A stretch of 29,385 nt of DNA from the IMG/VR virus record IMGVR_UViG_3300048930_000011, positions 1-29,385 of that record, one strand, 5' to 3'. The stretch is from a virus. Below are positions 1-8,514 of the stretch, in pieces. Numbering within the stretch: the first letter of the stretch is position 1; the number at the start of each line of letters is the position of its first letter. The translations under genes and the position numbers were made by a program. Below the pieces are notes generated by a model. The model made no database searches and was not told where the DNA came from. It saw nothing but the letters and a program-made list of their open reading frames with translations.

Positions 1-99
1 AGTCGGCGGCGAGGGCGGCGACGTGGGCGGCAGAGTCGGCGGCGAGGGCGGCGGCGTGGGAGGCAGAGTCGGCGGCGAGGGCGGCGGCGTTGGCGGAGG
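1..99 (+). repeat. 33-bp in-frame tandem repeat, three copies
   Basis: Three adjacent 33-bp units start at about 1, 34 and 67. Each begins agtcggcggcgagggcgg and they differ at only a few positions. The array probably continues past the left edge. Each unit encodes 11 residues of the Ala-rich protein, so copy number can change without shifting the frame. Confidence 0.85.
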
Positions 100-155
100 C
101 GAAGACCGATCAAACTGCCGAGTTTCTGCGTGTGGTCAATGGTGGAGAACAATGA
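1..155 (+). CDS. C-terminal end of an Ala-rich 11-residue-repeat protein (partial)
   Basis: An open frame enters from the left edge (first full codon at base 3) and ends at TGA 153-155, giving the last 50 residues. It begins with three near-identical 11-residue units (consensus ESAARAAAWAA) and ends in a non-repetitive tail closing with VVNGGEQ. The 11-residue spacing, alternating Ala with charged or aromatic residues, suggests a long helix or hendecad coiled coil. Ala-rich repeats of this kind occur in small non-structural phage proteins. The next gene starts at 152 inside the stop codon (ATGA), which supports this frame over the Gly/Val- and Arg-rich readings of the same repeat. No function can be assigned, and the start lies outside the window. 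Confidence 0.6.
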   Translation, partial: SAARAATWAAESAARAAAWEAESAARAAALAEAKTDQTAEFLRVVNGGEQ

Positions 156-385
156 ACATCACCATCCCGCCCGAGGCGCTGGAGGCAGCCAAAGAAGCTA
201 TCACCCCGCTGAGACATAACCAGTTTGTGACTACAAGCCAACTAGCCCGCGCCGCCTGCCTCGCCATGCTGAAGGCGTGGCAGACCGAAAAGCACAAAAT
301 GATTGTCGGCGTAGCCATTGATGAAGTTGGCGGGCAGTGCCCCGCCATCATCCTCCCCCTGCCGCAGGAGAACACCGATGACTGA
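152..385 (+). CDS. Small protein of unknown function (77 aa)
   Basis: ATG 152 overlaps the stop of the preceding gene by four bases. The product starts MNITIPPEALEAAKEAI, followed by a helical segment with TTSQLARAACLAMLKAW, then a hydrophobic beta-like part (MIVGVAIDEVGG) and an acidic end. Short phage proteins opening with a 'PPEALEAA' segment are common in early accessory regions of alphaproteobacterial phages, but I do not recognise a characterised family. Its end overlaps the next gene by eight bases, so it belongs to the same translationally coupled plus-strand operon. No catalytic motif is visible. I am confident it is a gene but not of any role. Confidence 0.6.
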   Translation: MNITIPPEALEAAKEAITPLRHNQFVTTSQLARAACLAMLKAWQTEKHKMIVGVAIDEVGGQCPAIILPLPQENTDD

Positions 386-671
386 CGCACGCGAGGCGCT
401 GAGAGAGCGGGTGGCGAGAGCGATGTATGACCGCTGGCGCACAACCCGCCCCAATGCCCCTATCTTCGACAACCTCTATGCGGATGCGCGCGAAAGCGAG
501 TTGGCCGATGCAGACGCCGCCCTCTCCGTGGTGCTGGAGGAAGCGGCGAAGGTGGCGGAAGCATTTCCGGCGAGAACTCACGGCAATCTTGCTACCGCGC
601 CTTATGCTGCCGCTGAACAGGCGGGAGACGAAATCGCCGCCGCCATCAGGGCGATGATGGGGAAGGACTAG
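378..671 (+). CDS. Small helical protein of unknown function (97 aa)
   Basis: The start is taken as ATG 378, which overlaps the upstream gene by eight bases and begins MTDAREALRERVARAMYD. A longer reading from 318 would run through the upstream gene. The product is mostly helical, with clusters of Ala, Glu and Arg (ALSVVLEEAAKVAEAF, then EIAAAIRAMMGKD at the end). 'A(R)AMYDRW' followed by 'ALSVVLEEAAKVAE' resembles small phage proteins built round an ALxALxEAAxVAE helix. These are widespread, uncharacterised accessory genes. No enzyme motif, signal peptide or membrane segment is visible. It is the third gene of the plus-strand operon. Confidence 0.6.
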   Translation: MTDAREALRERVARAMYDRWRTTRPNAPIFDNLYADARESELADADAALSVVLEEAAKVAEAFPARTHGNLATAPYAAAEQAGDEIAAAIRAMMGKD

Positions 672-675
672 CGCC

Positions 676-753
676 ATGAAACTATGGCATTATGTCATTA
701 TGGATATTGCAGTTTTTGCCGCAGGTTATTGCGCGGGCCTGTTGTTCTATTAG
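676..753 (+). CDS. Predicted 25-aa single-pass membrane peptide
   Basis: ATG 676 to TAG 751-753 encodes 25 residues, almost all forming one hydrophobic helix (VIMDIAVFAAGYCAGLLFY) after a short MKLWHY start. A GGAAGGA ribosome binding site lies about nine bases upstream, inside the end of the preceding gene, and the spacing fits the operon. The stop overlaps the stop of the convergent minus-strand gene (750-752). Too short for most gene callers. The role is unknown; small membrane peptides next to phage lysis genes can be holin accessories, but here that is only a guess. Confidence 0.5.
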   Translation: MKLWHYVIMDIAVFAAGYCAGLLFY

Positions 754-1163
754 CGCCTCAGCACCAGCGGCCCAGCCCCCAGCATCGTCGCAATGAGCAG
801 ATAGGACCATTCGAGCGCCACGCCGGGCGAAGGCCACGCCGCGCCGGTCATGACCTGAAAGGCCGGGGCGCCGATCTGATAGAACACCAGCACTGACACT
901 TGCAGGAACAGCGTGGCTGCCCATGCCCGCTGCAGGATTGGCGATGCCTTGAGCGTAGCCTGAGTGGCCTTCGCCGTGTCCGCCGCCGCCTGCGCCCAGC
1001 TGGCCTCGATCCGCGCCCCAGCTTCCTCGGCTGCGATCCTCACGCGGCTGTCAAATTCTGCCTGAGAAACCTTGCCCTGCTCTTTCAGTTTGTAGAGCTC
1101 GAGCAGCTTGCCGAGAAAATCCCCGGTCAGATATTTTGCGATTGTGACGGCAAGTCCGATCAC
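750..1163 (-). CDS. Membrane protein, holin-like (137 aa)
   Basis: The chosen start is GTG 1163, which overlaps the stop of the upstream gene (GTGA). The longer reading to 1244 would lie inside that gene. The N-terminal half is an amphipathic, charged helical region (residues about 10-85, including LGKLLELYKLKEQGK). Two hydrophobic segments follow: WAATLFLQVSVLVFYQIGAP and then WSYLLIATMLGAGPLVL. The layout (charged helix, then two membrane helices) and the place at the end of the lysis cassette resemble phage holins, including the 3TM holin group used for gene-transfer-agent release. Family membership is not certain. It is the last late gene and ends against the plus-strand operon. Confidence 0.55.
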   Translation of the reverse strand: MIGLAVTIAKYLTGDFLGKLLELYKLKEQGKVSQAEFDSRVRIAAEEAGARIEASWAQAAADTAKATQATLKASPILQRAWAATLFLQVSVLVFYQIGAPAFQVMTGAAWPSPGVALEWSYLLIATMLGAGPLVLRR

Positions 1164-1372
1164 GCGGGCGGTGCCTTGTTCTGGTCTACCAGCCGCCCGG
1201 CGATGCCGCCAATGGCGAGCGCCACGAGTATCCACGGCTGCCATTCAGGCGGCACCCATGCCCTGACATCGGCCGGCAGAGCGGGCCAGACTATGGGCAG
1301 GACGGCGATGATGGCCAGCGCCTGAACGCTGAACCAGCGCCACGCCTCGCGCCAATCATATACGAGCTTCAT
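1160..1372 (-). CDS. Small phage membrane protein (70 aa), lysis-associated
   Basis: The product starts MKLVYDWREAWRWFSVQALA. It has two hydrophobic helices (about residues 12-33 and 47-62) separated by a polar turn containing WVPPEWQPW, and ends GRLVDQNKAPPA. The 'DWRxAWRWFSVQ' start followed by a membrane helix and 'P.....W' is a recurrent pattern in short phage proteins annotated as holins or DUF7940-like proteins; I match this from memory of the family. A GAGGTGA site precedes the ATG. It lies between two other membrane proteins and close to the endolysin, so a holin role is plausible but not shown. Confidence 0.6.
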   Translation of the reverse strand: MKLVYDWREAWRWFSVQALAIIAVLPIVWPALPADVRAWVPPEWQPWILVALAIGGIAGRLVDQNKAPPA

Positions 1373-1381
1373 GGCGTCACC

Positions 1382-1501
1382 TCACAGGATGGCCGCGAGC
1401 AGGATCAGCAGCACCAGCGCCGACGCGGCGATCACGGCAATGGCACCGGGGACGCCAAGGCGGGCGACAAGGGCGGTCCAGTAGGCGGAAATACGGTCCA
1501 T
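1382..1501 (-). CDS. Small single-pass membrane protein (39 aa)
   Basis: ATG 1501 to TGA 1382 encodes 39 residues: a short polar start (MDRISAYWTALVARLG) followed by one long hydrophobic helix rich in Ala, Val, Leu and Ile to the C-terminus. AAAGGA sits seven bases upstream of the start. The gene begins five bases after the endolysin stop and ends nine bases before the next membrane gene, so it is tightly embedded in the lysis operon. Very small, one-helix proteins at this place can be pinholins or holin regulators. The sequence alone does not tell which. Confidence 0.55.
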   Translation of the reverse strand: MDRISAYWTALVARLGVPGAIAVIAASALVLLILLAAIL

Positions 1502-1505
1502 GGTA

Positions 1506-2129
1506 TTATCCTTTCATCATCCAGGTTGCGAGGGCGGCGATGAGAGCAGCGGCGGCACCGAGCACCCACGCCGCGAGGCTGGCGCCGGGAGGCTCCGGCT
1601 GGGGCTGGACGGGCTGCGCGGGCTCGGGGGCGGCAGGGGTAGCCGGGGGAGGCGGAGCGGCTTCCGGCGGCTTCTGGGGGGCGGTGGCGGATCGGAGGAA
1701 GAACGCCCTCTCATCCATTCGGCGGTTCACCAGCCCTTGCAGCACCTTGCCGCCCGCCTTGTTCCACATGAGGAAGGCGTCCGCCGCGCCGGGAATGTCG
1801 CCAGAGTTGAACCGGCGGACAAGGGTGCTTCCGGCGAAAGCTCCCGGCCCGATGTTGTAGCACAGGCTCACCATGGCATCGAACTGCGGTTGAGACGGAG
1901 CGCGGGTCAGTGCCCTGGTGACGGCGGCCTCGTATTTGACCAGTGATCGTACCAGGTAGTCATCCGCCTGCTGTTGCGTGATGACCATTCCCTTAGTGAC
2001 AGGAACGATACCGGCGGCAGATGTCAGGCCGTAGCCGATTGTCCATACGCCAACGCTGTCCTGATATGCCTTGAGGCGACAACCTTCCCATTTCTTGATG
2101 AGGTCGATGCCGGAACGAGACGTCTTCAC
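1506..2129 (-). CDS. Phage endolysin, GH24 lysozyme with C-terminal membrane segment
   Basis: The lysozyme domain (residues about 1-145) cleaves peptidoglycan glycan strands. The T4/P21-type catalytic triad is visible: Glu15 in KKWEG, Asp24 in AYQDSVG and Thr30 in WTIGYG, with the usual 8 and 5 residue spacing. RNAs downstream in the family carry a QFDAMVSLCYNIG helix, present here. After the domain comes a Pro/Ala linker (residues about 150-180, PPPPATPAAPEPAQ) and a final hydrophobic helix (AAWVLGAAAALIAALATWMM). There is no N-terminal signal or SAR segment. The start is GTG 2129, overlapping the upstream HNH gene (GTGA), with GGGAGG just upstream. A C-terminal anchor is unusual compared with N-terminally anchored SAR lysozymes. 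Confidence 0.9.
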   Translation of the reverse strand: MKTSRSGIDLIKKWEGCRLKAYQDSVGVWTIGYGLTSAAGIVPVTKGMVITQQQADDYLVRSLVKYEAAVTRALTRAPSQPQFDAMVSLCYNIGPGAFAGSTLVRRFNSGDIPGAADAFLMWNKAGGKVLQGLVNRRMDERAFFLRSATAPQKPPEAAPPPPATPAAPEPAQPVQPQPEPPGASLAAWVLGAAAALIAALATWMMKG

Positions 2130-2626
2130 GCGAACCTCCCATTCTGAGTTCGCTGGACTTTCAAAGGTTTTGCAGCCAGAGCGTCAAAAGCCTCTTGGTA
2201 ACTGACGCCGAGACGTGTTACGCGATTTGTTACAGCACTTCCGGTTACGCCGATAAGTTTGGCGGCATCCTTGAGCATAAGCCTCTCCCCATTAAACTCT
2301 ACCCACCGATTGCGACGATTGTTTCTGGCTTGCTGCGCGGCAGTTGCCCATCTGCAATTCTTGGGGCTATATGGACCATCATTATCTATCCGGTCGATAG
2401 ACATACCGTCCGGGGCAGCCCCCATATCAGAAAGAAAATTGCAAAAGTCATTCCACCTCGGGTCAATGGTGATCCCACGATTCATGTAGTTGTGGGGGTC
2501 AATCCGCCCAAACACACGCATTCGCATTGCCTTCCATATGCGATACGTTCGAGTGCGTGCGCCACGCCGTGAATGGCCGTGCCGTATGTTCGGATGCAAT
2601 TGCAGACTGTCATAGAATGCTTTCAT
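2126..2626 (-). CDS. HNH / homing-type endonuclease (166 aa)
   Basis: Residues about 25-105 carry the typical phage pattern GITIDPRWNDFCNFLSDMG, then SIDRIDNDGPYSP and NCRWATAAQQARNNRR. This is the His-Asn-His-like core of free-standing phage endonucleases that nick or cut DNA and often behave as homing elements. The C-terminal part (LMLKDAAKLIGVTGSAVTNR) looks like a helix-turn-helix specificity module of the kind found after HNH domains. AGGA precedes ATG 2626. The gene sits between a secreted protein and the endolysin, and its last codons contain the endolysin ribosome binding site. It is likely a mobile passenger gene. Target specificity is unknown. Confidence 0.8.
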   Translation of the reverse strand: MKAFYDSLQLHPNIRHGHSRRGARTRTYRIWKAMRMRVFGRIDPHNYMNRGITIDPRWNDFCNFLSDMGAAPDGMSIDRIDNDGPYSPKNCRWATAAQQARNNRRNRWVEFNGERLMLKDAAKLIGVTGSAVTNRVTRLGVSYQEAFDALAAKPLKVQRTQNGRFA

Positions 2627-2637
2627 GGGGAGTTCCT

Positions 2638-3039
2638 CTAGGTGTTGGGGGGCGCCCAGAAGCAGTAGGCGGAGCCTTTCTTATCGTCGGGCTCACCCGT
2701 GAAGGGCATCACGGGGTCGTAGCTGCGAAGGCAGATATGGAAATTGCCGTCCCAGCTGGGCTGAATGCGGTCCCAGGTGATGAGGGTGTCGACCGGCGCC
2801 GTACGGTAGGGGTTGATTTGCCGGGCCTGATCGGCCGTCATGCGGATCCGGTAGCCGTCGAGCTCGCCCTCGATCATGCCGGGCTCCACCTTGAGGATTG
2901 CGCAATCCTCGCCGCCGCAGCAGCCGTTGCCGAATACCGGATCTCGGAGGCCGGTATACGGGTCGTGCGCCGCCGCGAGGACCGGCGCCAGAAACACGAA
3001 AGCCGCCACGAGGGCGGCCAGAACGGCAAGACGGCGCAT
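2638..3039 (-). CDS. Secreted Cys-rich protein (133 aa)
   Basis: ATG 3039 was chosen because GGAGAA lies a few bases upstream and the product then begins with a clear signal peptide: MRRLAVLAALVAAFVFLAP followed by an Ala-rich cleavage region before HDPYTGL. A longer reading to 3165 would overlap the upstream gene. The mature protein has GNGCCGGEDCAI, then CLRSYDP and a late Cys (AYCFW), so disulfides are likely. The pattern H..Y....P..G..CC...DC resembles small secreted proteins common in alphaproteobacterial chromosomes. In a lysis region it could act in the periplasm, for example in superinfection exclusion or envelope disruption, but this is inference. Confidence 0.6.
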   Translation of the reverse strand: MRRLAVLAALVAAFVFLAPVLAAAHDPYTGLRDPVFGNGCCGGEDCAILKVEPGMIEGELDGYRIRMTADQARQINPYRTAPVDTLITWDRIQPSWDGNFHICLRSYDPVMPFTGEPDDKKGSAYCFWAPPNT

Positions 3040-3049
3040 GCGTGTTCTC

Positions 3050-3400
3050 CTACAGTTTCGGGATACTCCAGACGAAAGAAGCAATCTTGGCGATGACGGC
3101 GCCCATGGCGGCGGAAATGGTTCCGACACCGACGAGGATCTTCCATCCGCCCTTGGCCTGATCAATCAGGCTCTTCATGGCGGTGACTTCCTTCTTGAGT
3201 TCAAGGATCTGTTCGTTTGCATCCGTGACCATGTTTTTCAGATCTGAGACGGCGATGTTGTATTGCTCCTGTTGAGAGCGAAGCATCCGGTCATGGAGTG
3301 CCGCCTGATCCTTCATCTCATCCACAATCATGGCAACGGTCGCCTGAAGCGCGCCGATGTCGCGGTCGAACGATGGCGTTGGGATAGGCGGCGACATCAT
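3050..3400 (-). CDS. Coiled-coil membrane protein, DUF1515-like (116 aa)
   Basis: The start at ATG 3400 (the first of ATG-ATG) has GAGGAG four bases upstream; an upstream TTG in frame is less likely. Residues about 10-85 form a polar heptad-type helix (LHDRMLRSQQEQYNIAVSDL, then ANEQILELKKEVTAMKSLID). A hydrophobic segment follows (WKILVGVGTISAAMGAVIAKIASFV) with a very short end. Such 'coiled coil plus C-terminal membrane helix' proteins near phage lysis genes are often grouped with holins or DUF1515 proteins in rhizobial phages. It opens the lysis cassette just downstream of the glycosyltransferase. A direct role in lysis is likely but unproven. Confidence 0.6.
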   Translation of the reverse strand: MMSPPIPTPSFDRDIGALQATVAMIVDEMKDQAALHDRMLRSQQEQYNIAVSDLKNMVTDANEQILELKKEVTAMKSLIDQAKGGWKILVGVGTISAAMGAVIAKIASFVWSIPKL

Positions 3401-3436
3401 CTGCTCCTCTTCTTGTGCAAGCTGCAAGGTTGTTGA

Positions 3437-4489
3437 TCAGGCGTACCAGCCGCGATCCCACAGCGTGAGAAGGCGTCGGAAATAGCGGTCATATCGTTCT
3501 GCTATGGTCTCGAGCGAGTAGAGCCGCTGGGCGCGTTCACGAATATAGGCATAGTCGAGTTGGTCAACCTTGGTGGCCGCTTCCACGAACTCGGAGAGCA
3601 TCCGGCACCGGAATCCGGTCTTGCCATGCTCCACCGTCTCGGTCATCGCTCCCCAATCCGTCGAGATGACCGGCGTCCCGCAGCCCTGCGCCTCGACCGC
3701 CACGTTGCCGAAGGGTTCGATGTAGGTCGTTGGCACGAAGACGGCGCGGGCGCGCGACATGATGCGGCCCCGCTCTTCCGGCCCGATGATGCCCAGATAC
3801 TCGCCATAGTCCGGCGGCGTACCCTGCCCCGCGATCAGCAGTCTTGCCCCGATGCGCTTGCACGTCTCGACGGCGATAGCGTAGCCTTTCCGCTCGATCA
3901 TCCTGCCGATGAAGAAGAAATAGTCATCCTTCTCGGCTGAGAACGGGAACCGCTCGACCTCGAAATAGCCGGGGATCACATCGTCAAACCAGACGCCATC
4001 GGCGGCGGCGGGGTTTCCAGCCTGTGCGCCATAAACCGTATGCATCCAGGCATAGCTCTCAAAAACCCGATATTTGGCAAATGTGCCGGGATAGCCGATG
4101 CCGAACTCAACCGTCATGTGGTGCGGGAAGGCCATGGCAATCGGCTGGTGCGAGGTGCCGCCAATGACGCAGATGAAATCCTTCTGTTGAATGCGTCTGC
4201 CGATCTCGCGGATGGCGTTGCCGTTGAAGGTGCGCCAGTGTGGTAGGCTCGCGTCGAATGATGCCATGCAGTAGTGCTTGTCACCCACCGCCTTGCGCCG
4301 GTCATCCTCGCTGATGCAGATAATGTGCTCAGTGCATGGCGCGTCATTCTGCGCCCCTGCGTAGAGGAATACCTCGTGGCCGAGACGCATCATCATAATG
4401 CAGAACTTCCTGACCTTCTCGGTGAAGGCGCAGGCGCTGTAGTCATCGGTTGTTTGAGTGTGGGGCAGGCTTACGACGTGGAACCTCAT
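3437..4489 (-). CDS. Glycosyltransferase family 4-type enzyme (350 aa)
   Basis: This is a GT-B-fold glycosyltransferase that would move a sugar from a nucleotide-sugar donor. The N-terminal domain begins MRFHVVSLPHTQTT and contains the acceptor-side helices. The C-terminal donor domain starts near FFFIGRMIERKGY (about residue 191), continues with LLIAGQGT and IGPEERGRIMSRARAVFVP, and carries the family E-x7-E motif (Glu258 and Glu266 in EPFGNVAVEAQGCGTP), then GKTGFRC. The start at 4489 overlaps the upstream stop (ATGA), and the 388-residue reading is rejected. It has no signal peptide or membrane segment. Its place beside tail fibre genes suggests a fibre protein or a host surface glycan as acceptor, not phage DNA, but the acceptor is unknown. 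Confidence 0.85.
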   Translation of the reverse strand: MRFHVVSLPHTQTTDDYSACAFTEKVRKFCIMMMRLGHEVFLYAGAQNDAPCTEHIICISEDDRRKAVGDKHYCMASFDASLPHWRTFNGNAIREIGRRIQQKDFICVIGGTSHQPIAMAFPHHMTVEFGIGYPGTFAKYRVFESYAWMHTVYGAQAGNPAAADGVWFDDVIPGYFEVERFPFSAEKDDYFFFIGRMIERKGYAIAVETCKRIGARLLIAGQGTPPDYGEYLGIIGPEERGRIMSRARAVFVPTTYIEPFGNVAVEAQGCGTPVISTDWGAMTETVEHGKTGFRCRMLSEFVEAATKVDQLDYAYIRERAQRLYSLETIAERYDRYFRRLLTLWDRGWYA

Positions 4490-4965
4490 AGCTGCGCCGC
4501 CGCGATGAAGAAGGCGTCGATCTGTTCGTCCGTCAGGCCAAGGCTTGCCGCGAGGCCGGTCAGCAGCGGATTGTCGCGCCGGTAGCGCGTCCGGTATTCC
4601 CACTCGATGCGGACGGCTTGGCTCTGCTTTTGAATCATCGCTTCCACGTCATCGAGCAAGCCTTCGTTGAGAAGCAGCAGGCGGATTTGAGCGGCGTCTA
4701 CTTCTTCCGGGACCGGAATCGGAACTTCATCCACGGCCCATTTCCGCATCCACTTGCCGTCGATCAGTTCCGGCGTTTCCTCGCGCAGCGCCTGCCCCGG
4801 CCCGATCTGCGGAGGATCGACCGCGACGACCGGAAAAACGCCGTACTCCGCAAGAAGCTTATCCGGCATTTCGCGCGGGAAGCTGACATTCGGGTTTTCA
4901 TACTTCAACCGTGCCGGTTTGAAAGGATACTCGATCTCTTTCCCGTCCGTTCTGAGATAAGACAT
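4486..4965 (-). CDS. Tail-fibre-assembly-like protein (159 aa)
   Basis: The start MSYLRTDGKEIEYPFKP is followed by NPNVSFPREMPDKLLAEYGVFPV, a pattern typical of short phage proteins encoded beside tail fibres. The C-terminal half (EWEYRTRYRRDNPLLTGLAA, then LTDEQIDAFF) is the kind of helical tail seen in XkdW-like or tail-fibre-assembly proteins. It may act as a fibre chaperone or be a minor fibre component. AAGGA precedes ATG 4965. The neighbouring genes are a fibre-domain protein upstream and the glycosyltransferase downstream, which overlaps it by four bases. The family call is based on pattern and context and is moderate in confidence. Confidence 0.6.
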   Translation of the reverse strand: MSYLRTDGKEIEYPFKPARLKYENPNVSFPREMPDKLLAEYGVFPVVAVDPPQIGPGQALREETPELIDGKWMRKWAVDEVPIPVPEEVDAAQIRLLLLNEGLLDDVEAMIQKQSQAVRIEWEYRTRYRRDNPLLTGLAASLGLTDEQIDAFFIAAAQL

Positions 4966-4977
4966 GATTTTGCTTCC

Positions 4978-5711
4978 TTAAGCCGGGCGAAGGGCAATCG
5001 TCATTGCTGCCCATGATGCAAAACTGTTACCTCCGGCAGGATTTTCCATTACCGGATCGAATGCACCTGATGTCCAATCATCTTTGTGGCCGAATGCCAT
5101 CAGGCAGTAATAAGAATCATTATTAGCGAGAACGCTTAGAACATCAATCATATTGCTGGAGGTCAAAACTGTTACATCTACACGCCGCTGACCCGTGGCA
5201 CCTATACCGACGATAAAAGCCCCTGCCGTTGATGGTGTAATCGCCGGAGGATTCGGCGTCATGCTGTTTGCACCAGTGGCCGTTGTCGTCGTGACATCAA
5301 ATGGATTAGATGTATTGACGTTTCGGAACACCATAATTCCAAGCGCGCCGCTTTCGGCGGCATCCCCGGTTGGACCGAAAGTTACGTCCGTGTCGCTTGT
5401 AATGAATTTATAACAGACAAGAAGGTTTGTATCTGAACTGTCATCAACCCACAGCTCGCTGCCGATGATGTTATATGCATTGGTGCCATCTGTTATTGAC
5501 AAAGTTCTATCAGCTATTGCGCCTGTTCCGAATATGGCAATGACGAAATCGCCGCTGGACGCGCCAGAGGCAATCCCTCCGGTCAATCCTGAATTGATAG
5601 CTAACGTGCTGTTGCCGCTTGTGGCTCCTGCCTTCGATGAGACTTTTCCTCCGACATATTCAATGTTTTTAGGAGCATCGTCGGAAAGCAGCTTCCTTGC
5701 CAGAACGCCCA

Positions 5712-5712
<1 letters not shown>
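4978..5712 (-). CDS. Fibre-domain protein, paralogue of the 8515-9360 product (244 aa)
   Basis: ATG 5712 shares one base with the stop of the collagen-like fibre gene (TAATG). The product is beta-rich, low in charge and high in Ser, Thr and Gly (VGGKVSSKAGATSGNSTLAI, then GDFVIAIFGTGA, NIIGSELW, TPNPPAITPSTAGAFIVG, and AAMTIALRPA near the end). The same ordered blocks occur in the 8515-9360 product, so the two genes are paralogues. The jelly-roll-like strand pattern and the setting suggest a fibre tip or receptor-contact domain. It lacks the KVWNGSAW tail of its paralogue. No enzymatic motif is seen. Confidence 0.7.
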
Positions 5713-8121
<2,409 letters not shown>

Positions 8122-8132
<11 letters not shown>

Positions 8133-8493
8133 CGACGTTCCCCCCGCCCTCACCGATGAGATTGCCCATCAGGAACACCTCCTCGCGCGAACCCACGGTC
8201 CGTTGCATCTCGTACTTCGTCAGAGCCCCTTCCGGGATCGTCCGCGACTGCGCCACCGTCATCTGTATCGTCGCCCGCGCATCCGCGACCGACTCGTCTT
8301 CCGACAGCGTGATCCCGGTCCCGACGCCCAGCGTCACTGTGGAAGTCGGCGTCGTGAACGTGAACTTGAGCGTGCTGTCGAATGCGACGAGCGTGCCATC
8401 CTCGCCGCCAGCCCTGAAGCGAACGATGATTGGGTCTGGAGCCCCGATATGGACGTAGAAGTCCTTTCGCGGCGTGCTTTGAATGCTGGACAT
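8122..8493 (-). CDS. Tail-associated protein of unknown function (123 aa)
   Basis: Begins [19 protein letters not shown] and is rich in beta-type, Ser/Thr segments ([19 protein letters not shown]), followed by [14 protein letters not shown] and [15 protein letters not shown]. The order is typical of a small, single-domain structural protein. It lies between two fibre genes, begins after a GAGGTGA site and ends inside the start of the collagen fibre gene, so its product is probably made in step with the fibre. The shape is consistent with a small fibre adaptor or baseplate-domain protein. I recognise no named family with confidence. Confidence 0.6.
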
Positions 8494-8514
8494 GGCGCTC
8501 TGTCACCTCGATCA

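Noticed and set aside
750-800. A bidirectional terminator between the convergent operons
   Set aside because: The stop codons overlap directly and I found no GC stem followed by a T-tract on either strand.
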